From: Lutjanus erythropterus
Lineage: Eukaryota > Chordata > Actinopteri > Lutjaniformes > Lutjanidae
Direction of reading: 5' to 3'
Assembly (NCBI GenBank): GCA_020091685.1
Contig: CM034600.1
Location: forward strand, 11,600,219 to 11,664,218
Length of the DNA: 64,000 nucleotides
Positions 39,531-49,200 of this stretch are shown here, piece by piece. Position 1 is the stretch's first letter, and every line of letters begins with the position of its first letter. The notes beneath the pieces are model-generated. The model saw only the letters and a list, made by a program, of their open reading frames with translations, was not told where the DNA came from and searched no databases. The translations under genes and the position numbers were made by a program.

Positions 39531-41273
39531 TTCATATCCGCTCCTTGAAGTTCTGTGAAGCCTCTTAAGGCGCGACAGGAATGGTTTTCTCAGGCTTTAT
39601 TTCTGTAGAAAACAATAATAACAGACATACACTAGACTTGTAGTAGGGCGTTTTGAGGGGGGGCTTATTCCAATTTTAATGCAGGCACATGCCAAATTCT
39701 CAGTCCAAGTCATTCCTGGAGCTTTTGGGGCCCAGTGAGGCAGGACAGAACAGACTAGGCTGTGTATTTCAGACAGAACAGAGTGATTATTTTATATTTC
39801 AAAAATATATTGGGCAAAATATAACCTTTATAGCCTCTTAAGTCCAGTGTCACTTGATTTAGGAATATTCCAGAAACAAGTGTCCAAATGTGGCAGAAGA
39901 AGGAGGTTGTGACTCTTGATTAAAGAAAAACAAGTTGGTTGTGAAATCATTGCTCCCTCTTTTTGAAAAAAAAAAAAAGTGTTAATCTGGTTGAGTTTGC
40001 AGCATGTGGTTTCTATCCAAGAGGACAACAGGTGCCACAGAGCTCATTGGTGGAAGAGTTGACCCCTCCTCTTAAAGAGCAAATTATTTCAAGGGAGTTT
40101 TTAATTAAATCTTAACATTTGGATTTACACTGATACAAAAAAAAATGCCTGCTTTAATTTGTGGAACAGCTGCACATTTCACACGAAAAGAAAAGTCACA
40201 CCTGTGTTTCGGGATTCAAAGGCTTTAGTTCTGGTGTGCAAGAACAAAACCTTGTTTGAATCTAATTTATTTAAAAAAAAATTCATCACACAGGCTATAA
40301 AGCTTAGACGATCTACTGAGTGTATATGTTTAGATCAAAATTAATTTGTAGATAATATATATTTGAATTGTATTTCCATTTTTTGTATTTTTGACACAAA
40401 CTTTGTAACAGTTCTGTCTGTAGCTGTTTATCTGTTAGAATTAGCACCTGGATGAGTGTTTCCTTCCTCTCTTTCTATCAAAGGAAACATTTATGTGGAT
40501 TATAGATGTCAATACTTGTTCTACTGTACTGCGAAACTGTGTTATTTGTGCTCTTGGTGAAGCTGAAGGGAGGGAGAGCGATGTACTTGTGTTTGTGGAG
40601 AAGAAGATAGATAGGGAAAAGGACGTATCCGTGTTGTAGGCCATACTGAGGTTACAGCAAAGGGACTTTCTCTGACCACACAATCTAAAACACTGCAGTG
40701 TGTGACGGCTGAGATTCTTCAAAATCTTGTACAACATATACCAGGGTGGTTCTGTCTGATCATCAAGAGCCAAGACCTGCAAAGCTGGAAATCCAGCTGC
40801 CTTGTAGACAATACTGTGGGCATAAAAAGTCAAATTCTGTGCTTTCGGGGTGGATGTCACACCTGTTGCCCCACCTCAACACCGGTTGGCACCACCCATC
40901 TCCCCCTGACACACACACCATGTGTTTGCTGGTCAGTCCATTGATCAGTCCCTGGTCCAGTATGATGCTGTATTCCCGGTATACCCAGTATACCGGGTGC
41001 AGTGTTGCCTTCTATCAGCTCTGTCCTTCGCCTGCTGTTATCCTCTTTCCCAGTTTCGCAGGCTCCCAGGGGTTTTATTTTAATGTCTTTCCATCTATCA
41101 TCTGACTCTGTGGTGTGTGTGTGTGTCCTTGCTCTTAAAATCCAGTCTTCCCAATGCTCAGTGCGCTGTATGGCTTTTTATTCCTATCTGACTGTACTGA
41201 TGGTTCATATAGGGATGGAAGCCATGCACCGCGCTGGGAGCACAACGCACTGGACCATGGACTCAAGCCTTGT

Positions 41274-41278
<5 letters not shown>

Positions 41279-41311
<33 letters not shown>

Positions 41312-41332
41312 AGAGAGAGAAAGAGAGAGAGA
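41279..41332 (+). repeat. (CA)n-(GA)n compound microsatellite
   Basis: Fifteen CA units followed directly by GA units with one AAGA interruption. Confidence 0.95.
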
Positions 41333-42715
41333 ACTATATGTGTAAGCACTCTCTAGAGCCCACATGCTCACAGAAGGCAATAAATGCATGCACACATCCA
41401 GGAGACCATGAAGCGAAAACCTGTCACACAGAAATATGGCTGCACATGCACTGCACACATGAACATACATTCATTTATGCATATATACATGCATATATAG
41501 GTATGCATATGTATGGTGTATGCTTCACACATGCACGCACTCAGGACAGAAACGGTCCCCCCGGTCCTATCAGGCCCTTATACTGCAGCGAGTCAGTCTG
41601 AAGCTGTCTGACTGTATCAGCTGACAGACGGCTCTCTGAAGTGAAACACACACATCTGCCACAGAATCCCAACGTGATCGATACGGATCACGACAGAGCA
41701 GAAATGAAAATTAAATTGAACTGAAATAAACTGAATTGATTCAGGCTGAAGAGGCAGAACTCGTTGCAGGGGAATCACAGAGACAGAGAGTCGTAAAATG
41801 GCCCGATAAAGAATTCATTCAGTCATGGTGTTTTACCCACTTAATTCTTATTCAGTGTTCCAGTGGGATGAAGAGAGTATCCCAGCATGCACTGAGTGCA
41901 AGGCAGAAAAACCCCCAGGAAATGGCTGACACACAGAGACAAGACTATAGTCGCATTTTCATCATAGTCTGAAGGTCTCCAGATGTGGTTGTAAGGACAT
42001 CTACATAAATGGGATGTGAATCAAAATGAGGATTCATTAGGTGAGACCCAACCATTCTAGTTAAAAAACAATACAAAACAGAAGAATTATTCATAATACC
42101 TTCATCACAGAACAGAATCACATCAGTGAACAGGCCTGTGACAATATTAAGGGACACATTTTCCACAGAAAACATGGAAAAACAAAACAAAATTTTGTTA
42201 ATCCATTAAATGTGAAACATTGTGCTATCATGTTGTGAAATCACCTATACATCTTCATTACTTATAAGCAAAATTGAATTGAAAGAGATTTAAATCTGCC
42301 ACATCTGCTTCTGATGATCCAAAATTACACTGGTGCAAATTTATTGCAACTCATCTGCTTGTGACTGCTTATTTTCAGACCTGGCTACTCCATGTGATTT
42401 TGCCAGGTTGTTTGCCAGATTTGGCTGTTGGTCTCATGTTCGTGTGCGCACTGTGGACCCATTCACAATCATAAAATATCTACAACAAATTGCATTCTTT
42501 TTCTCATTTGTCTACGGATTTTTTCGACATATTCTTCAAGGACATTTAAAAACATTTATAATTACAACAGAAAGTGACAAATCACTGATATGTAACAATT
42601 ATAAAGTGCTCATAAATGATATTCTGTTAATTTTGTTAGATCGACTTTGTCATATGACTGTGGCCCTGACCAAAAGTTCTGTGAAGAACTTGGGTGGGTT
42701 TGAATTGCTTCAGGG

Positions 42716-43075
42716 CCCCTATTCTCAAACTGGTGTATATGTACCCCCATGGGTACATGAAGTGATGTAGAGGGTACCTGGAAAAATGTGGTTTTCAAAA
42801 TATAGGCAAAGACTGCGCGTGGAAAAAAACTTAAGACTCAAATTTCAAATTCAGCTTAATATTGCAAATTATATACGTCAGCTGAAACATATCCTGAGTA
42901 TTTCCCAGTGTCAAGTGGATTTTTTTATATAGGCTGTATGTGTACTTATGTGTGAAGGGGACAAACATGAAAGAAAGAAATCCTGTAAGAGGGGTGGGTA
43001 GGTGTCAGTTGCGTAGCTGGACACCTGGACGGGTACAGGACTGTAAAAAGTTTTGGAAACACTTCTTTGAGTAAA
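42716..43075. repeat. interspersed repeat (TTCTCAAACTGGTGTA type)
   Basis: Opens with CCCCTATTCTCAAACTGGTG and TACCCCCATGGGTACATGAA and closes with GGTACAGGACTGTAAAAAGT followed by TTTGGAAACAC. These are the two ends of a teleost repeat whose termini read as 'not supported / isolated' style complementary sequences. No ORF. Confidence 0.4.
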
Positions 43076-44590
43076 GTTTACATTACACCATACATAACAT
43101 CAGTTTTCAAACCATACCATACTATGTTTGAACCTTGCATTCTTCCCATATCTAGGCCTCCATTCAAGTATGGTGTAAATTTTAATATGTATATTGCTTG
43201 AGGTAATCACAATGGACATTGCATCCCATTTTATTTATGTCAAAGTTACATTATTATAATGTTATACAGCTTACAGAACAGATAGATTTTTTAAAAAGTC
43301 AAAGTGTGACAGTGGCCCATTCAATTTGGAAGGACAGATCGATCCCCCATGCATCGATATTACAATACAAAGTCTTGATTTCATTTCTAGCATCAATAAG
43401 ATTGATGCAAAAAAAAAAATGGATCCATCATATGTTAGATGACATGCTGGGCGCATGGAAATTCTTATAATGCAGTATTTGCATCTGTGCTGCTGTTGCA
43501 TGCATCTGTGCAGTAATAATTCACACAAAGAACATTTCTTCATTTGCCATTAAAAACTGTCTTGGGTTTAAACATGAATGTAATTAAGTAATTAACAGAG
43601 AATAGTAAAAAGAAATTCATGTTTGGCAAATTATTTGGTGGTAATATATTCAGAGGAAGAACAGTAAATTAAGTAAATTACGATATATTTTGCTCCCTTA
43701 CATTCGAGCACATTTACTACTTTTAACAATGAAAAGTATCAATATGTGTATTATTATCAATGATCCTAGCCCTGGTGTTACTTGGTACAGATCAAAACCA
43801 AATTTTGTGGTATCACCCACTCCTACTGTTCAGATGCTGGAAGGGTACTTCAGATCTGAGTTTATTGTGCGCTCTTGAAATGGTTGTCAGGGATGGCAAA
43901 CACATGTTAGTACAAAAACAAAAAAAACCATATACAATTTACACTTAAATACCAGCTGTTTTTATTAGTGTGGATCTGCAGACTGCGGTTTTTCTACTGT
44001 TGCGCTTGTTGCACCTCTGGTTAAATGCTTCAAACACAAGAATAAACGGACAGATGGTTGTGTAGCCACCCAGCATGAACGTAGTGATTAATGTGTCACT
44101 GCAAAAACTGTCAAAGCTCAAGATGACATTTTTAATATCAAGAATATGAAGAGCAGGAACACAGGCCGCCTGCTCAGTGGCAACTCAAATGTGACTTGTT
44201 GCAGATAAGCTTCACACACAGAACAATACCACACCCCAGTGTGCAAAATGAGGTACTACATACCTGCAAAACCCCATAATTTTACAGAGCTGCTTTCAGA
44301 TAGGATAGCAGCAGGGATATGAATGAAGGCTTGTCTCAGCCAGAAAAGATAAGTAGAGATTTTGAGGGTTTAAGAAGAAGGTAAATTGTGCCACTTGACC
44401 CAGTTGATCTGTTCATGTGAAAAAAAAACCCACATCAATGGCTGTGGTAGACTACAGATTATTAAAGTAATATTTTGGTCTATTTTTATAGGACTCCAAA
44501 TAGGACCAAGTGGCCAGTGTTTTGCTCATTTTAGACATTTTTTTAATCAGATCGACCCAACCATCTTCATGTGATAATATTATGAAATTC

Positions 44591-45507
44591 AGTAGGTTTG
44601 CTACCCGTCCCATAAAATACGTATTGAACCAATACGGGACGTGATTTGTTCCGTATTTTCATAAATGTCAACAGTAATTCTAACTAATTCTAACAATAAT
44701 GAACAAAATAAAACACAGGAAATTATAATTATTCATTATTCCAGGTAGCTTTTAAAGTTGGATTGTTTTTATTGGGGTGAAAAATACAGAATAATTCATG
44801 TATATACTGCCCCTGAAGACAGAAAGAAATCTCAGTTATTTAACAGACTTGGAGAACTTCTTACAGTTATCTTCAATCTAATTTTATGATGTGATTTTAA
44901 TACAGTTATATCAGAAAATGACAACAGCTGTCCTTTTTGTTTTTGATTGTATTTCTATGTTGAAGTTTTTATAGGTGTTTCTATAGGCTTTGTGTAGCAG
45001 AGTGGTTCTACAAGCAGGTCAGTGCATCATTAGATGGTTTCAGAGAGTTACAAGCTTCTGTAAATGCATCATGAAAACAATACAACATGTATTGATATTA
45101 GAAAATGTACTTTGCAATTTGTACTTTTGAATACTTAAGTATTTTTAAAAATATGAACTTTTGAATACTTAAGTATTTTTAAAAGCAAGAACTTTACTTT
45201 AACTCAAGTAAAATTTTGACTGAGCAACTTTCACTTGTAGTTATAATATAATATATATATATAATATTTGACCAAGAGTATCTATACTTTGACTCAGTTA
45301 CTGGGGTTGAGTACTTTGTCCACCACTGAGTATGACTAATTGTTTTCTTGATCACCCCTTTACTACTACTACTACTACTACTAACACTGGCACAAAATAA
45401 AACATAGCACCCCACGGGAGTCGGGCCTGTGGTGGTCATGGCCCTGAGGAGCTGTGGTGGGCGTCCCTTATTTTCATTTCTGAAAGGTGGCAGCCCTAAA
45501 TTCAGCT
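44591..45507. mobile_element. possible DNA-element relic bounded by GTCCC-GTATTTT ends
   Basis: AGGTTTGCTACCCGTCCC near 44593 is roughly complementary to the right end GAAAGGTGGCAGCCCT near 45480, and both are followed inward by CGTCCC/CGTATTTT sequence. The pattern is known from a fish repeat. A second repeat (ACTTAAGTATTTT type, 45110-45330) seems nested inside. Confidence 0.35.
45360..45382 (+). repeat. (ACT)n trinucleotide microsatellite
   Basis: About seven ACT/TAC units. An (ATT)n-(GTT)n compound tract lies nearby at 45640-45686. Confidence 0.9.
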
Positions 45508-45957
45508 CTATACCAAGCCCATGAAAGCCCCTGAAATTAATGAAATCCAAACATGCGAAAGATCTTCATATATTATTGAAAAAAATCTCATCAATGAACT
45601 ACCTACATCGGTATTAATTTAATTTTGCTGTACTTGTTAATATTATTATTATTATTATTGTTGTTGTTGTTGTTGTTGTTATTATTAAATATTTTCCTCT
45701 GACCTGCAATTTCAATTTATTTATTTATTTTAATGTACCATATAGTCTGTGTGCAAATTCATTTTATGTAGTGTTTGTTCATTCTTGACATTTTATCATA
45801 CTAATGAGTAGTTGCCTCACTAACAGTTTGTAAATTTGAATTTCACACAACTAAAAAAAACGCTCCTACAACATTAACGGCAGAGAAGAAGAAGGAGCGG
45901 AAGTGACGTCAGGGTCCGTCCCACCAAAACAACCGGAGTGCAGCGGTGTCTTGTGTT

Positions 45958-45975
45958 ATGAAAGCCGCAGAGTGA
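45958..45975 (+). other. upstream ORF 1 in xpc leader (5 codons plus stop)
   Basis: ATG at 45958 reads MKAAE then TGA. It lies downstream of the ETS/CRE site, so it is probably in the mRNA leader, though this depends on the true start site. Too short to encode a stable product; any role would be translational. Confidence 0.4.
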
Positions 45976-46016
45976 AGTGTTGAATAACTGCTGTGTTCCC
46001 GTTTTTACACAACACC

Positions 46017-46049
46017 ATGTGGGGAGCGAAGGGACTTCAGCTGGTCTAG
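46017..46049 (+). other. upstream ORF 2 in xpc leader (10 codons plus stop)
   Basis: ATG at 46017 (A at -3, T at +4) reads MWGAKGLQLV then TAG, ending 62 nt before the xpc start codon. The context is adequate for initiation, with room to reinitiate at 46112. Confidence 0.5.
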
Positions 46050-46111
46050 TTTTGTTACAGGAGGTTAAGACAAAGTAAATAAAAGTGTGAGAGAGGACAG
46101 CTGAAGACAGA

Positions 46112-46226
46112 ATGGCAAAGCGCAGAGAGTGTGCAGAGACAGAAGAGGCCGATACAAAGAAACCGAAGCAGGTGCTGAAGGCAAAGAGCAGCGGAGCAAA
46201 ACCAAGAGCCAAGAAGAAAGATGCAG
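46112..46226 (+). CDS. xpc: xpc coding exon 1
   Basis: Encodes residues 1-38 plus the first base of codon 39, a basic, probably disordered N-terminus (starts [12 protein letters not shown]). Donor is CAG|GTATGA. The N-terminal sequence diverges from human XPC, as is usual for this segment, so identification rests on the later exons and the clean phase-1 join to exon 2. Confidence 0.9.
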
Positions 46227-49200
46227 GTATGAAAAGCTGCTATTTACTTAATAAATACCAATAAACAGACATCCTCTCTGTTTTCCGCAAAGGGTGTGTG
46301 TTTGCATCCAAAAAGAGAGATGAAAACCAAGTTTAGCTAGCTAACTTGTGTTCCTCCGTGTGAAAATAAATCAGACTATAATTAGGAGCACGATATTAAT
46401 TTTTTCAGCCGATACTGACAGCTGATAATTACCTGCTTCTCATAGCCAATATTGATAATGTAACCAATAATATCAAATTTTTCCGTTTTCTTAAATATGT
46501 GACCTGTGGTTAATGCACAGCTGAGTTTGTGAATGTAGTCAGCAAAGATTTATGATTTAATGCTCCACAGCTCTGACAGAACCACAGTCTAACTGACATC
46601 GCTATGACAACAAAGACAAACAACAGCTTGTCAGAGTCAGATATTATTATAGCCAATATTTGTCAGCTATTATGTCATTATTGAAATAATAAACAATAAT
46701 ATATGTTTCACATTATTGGCCCTGATATTTATTATATATGATGTAGCCCTAAAGTGTGTCTCTATCTAACCCCGAGCTTATGGATAAAATTAAGTTTCCT
46801 TTTAGTTAAGGAAGAATACACATGAATTCTGTTAAATGCATCTTATTAGATGGTTGTAATGTTATGAATTATTGCTGACTGTCAGTACAGACTAGTTTTA
46901 TTGTTGCATGGCAATTTGGTGCCTCTATATCACCAATCACCAACATAACTTATGGTGGTGATGTAGGATCAGTAATACAGATCAATTACTTTAACATCAG
47001 CTGTAATAACTTGAGATACTTTTCCAATATCAGTGGTGTGATATGGCAAATAAATAAAGTAAAAAACACGATAAAACAGATGCAATGAACCTGGTAAAAC
47101 ATTACATCAGACAGAGTCTATCACGCATGCAAAATGGACATATTGAATTATTGCAGTGCTCTATAGGGCGATGATTTTGTGTATTTGGAGATTAAAAATC
47201 AATCTTATGACATCAGTTTGTGGTGTTCATCTTTGTCAATGACAGGGTCTTCAGTGGTTAAAGACATACATTTTCAGTTTTGTTTGACTTGTGTTCATAC
47301 ATATGGCTGCTTCATATGACTGTTTTAGTGGTGTTGGCGCCAAAAATACACGTTGTGCGCATTCAGAGTGCAGGTGCATATACGGGTGACGGGGCTGGTT
47401 ACTGGAGTGGATCTGCAGTCCCAGATAAACATCTGTGCTCCACATAAACCTTGAGTCATGCACCATTCTCAGTCAGTAACTACATGTTCCATTTGTGTAT
47501 CTTACTCCAGCCGGTCTGTTTGCCTCACTTTGTCGTTTAGTTTTAATTGGAGTGTTTCTCTATCTGTCTCTGCTGTTGTCTCAGTTTTAAATGCACATTT
47601 AGGCTTTGCTGCACTTCATTCAGAAACACACAGTAAGTGCAGTAGCAGCATTATGCAAATGTGCTCTTTGTATTGTGTTTGCATTTGCTATAAATAAATG
47701 AGAGTATGGTTGAGATGATTGGTGGTCTGTGATTCCTGCCTTTTTATGTCTTTCAAGCGTCATGACAAGTGATTTATAAAGAGTGACCATAATTCACATA
47801 AACTGCTCTGCTTCCTGTAGTGAGGAAGATTCTGAACATCACCACCATTATTCTGTTTGATTTCTTTTGATTACTGTTTACTTATGTTTGGCTTTTAGTC
47901 TTGTAGAAAATTATCTTTCCTGTTTCCTATCACCAGAAACTCTAAAGAGCTTTAGGTTAATTTTCTGTGGACAAAGCACCACTTTATGTTTTTTTTTTTT
48001 TTTAAACAAATTTTCTTTTAAATGTTACGTCGTTGCTCACAATATAAAATACATCACAGAAGCTGATAGAGGCAAGATGGTTTACGATAATGAACTTGTT
48101 TGTTCAGGATGATTGAACAACCCCAGTTGCAAAAAAGTTAGGATGCTGTGTAAAAATGAATAAAAAAGAAATACAGTGATGAAAATAATTTTCTTTCCCA
48201 TTCTTGCTTGATATACGATTTAATGTGTTCAACAGCCCAGGGTCTCTGTTGTCATATTTTGCGTCACACATTTTCGATGGGAGACAGTTCTGGACTGCAG
48301 GCAGGCCAGTCTAGTACCTGAACTCTTTTACTATGAAGCCACGCAAAATGAGTCTTGGCATGGTCTTGCTGAAATAAGCAGGGACGTCTCTGAAGAAGAA
48401 GTGATCTGGATGGCAGCAACTACTTGTATGTGCCATTTAGCATCAGTTACCCATGATGCCATGGGCACTAACACACCCCCAGACCATCAGCAATGTAGGC
48501 TTTTGAAGTTAGCGCTGATAACAATCTGGATGATCCTTTTTCTCTTTAGCCCGGAGGTCACAATGTCCATGATTTCCAAAAACAATCTGAAATGTGGACT
48601 CAAACTACTCAGTCTTAATCTTTACTCAATTACTCACAGCAGCTTAAAACCATTTCCTTCTCTCTGTCCTGCCAGGTAATGGCATCACAGAGGACGAGGA
48701 GAAGCTCAAGCGGAAGGTCAAACCCAAGCGACGTTCTTCTGCCAAAACAGCAGCAGGGAATACGGTTGTCAAAACCAGTAAATACTTCCAGTCACCAGTG
48801 AAGGAGAAGGGCTCTGACAGTGAAGACGACTTTGACATGATGACCTCACCTCCGCGCCTGCGAGCAGTGAATCGTAGAAAAACAGCGAAAAAAGAAGAGG
48901 AGGACAGTGAAGATGACTTTGACATGGTGACCTCACCCCCTCGTCCAGTAGCGGTGAACGCCAAAAAAACAGAGAAAAAAGAAGATGACGAGGAGGACAG
49001 TGAAGATGACTTTGACATGGTGACCTCACCCCCTCGTCCACTAACAGTGAACGCCAAGAAACCACAGAAAAAAGAAGAAGAGGAGGAGGAGGACAGCGAG
49101 GAAGATGACGATGATTGGGAGGAAGTGGAAGGTAAGTGATGATGCGCTTTTCATGATCTTATATACTTTTTTCTTTTTAATTTTACACACAAAGAGAGTA

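Larger units (their letters stand above)
39531..45839. other. non-genic flank upstream of xpc
   Basis: AT-rich with microsatellites, the repeats at 42716 and 44591, and alternating purine-pyrimidine sequence at 41470-41520 (GCATATATACATGCATATAT). No exon of a neighbour gene is recognised on either strand. Confidence 0.5.
45840..46111 (+). promoter_or_regulatory. xpc: xpc promoter and 5' UTR
   Basis: No TATA box is apparent. CGGAAG at 45898-45903, an ETS/GABP core, abuts a perfect palindromic CRE, TGACGTCA, at 45904-45911. This composite is typical of broadly expressed promoters. Transcription probably starts within a few tens of bases downstream, giving a 5' UTR of roughly 150-200 nt. The exact start site cannot be read from sequence. 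Confidence 0.65.

Noticed and set aside
48644..49065. Minus-strand ORFs of 98 and 137 codons across xpc exon 2
   Set aside because: Antisense of the tandem acidic repeats; repetitive peptides with no family match.
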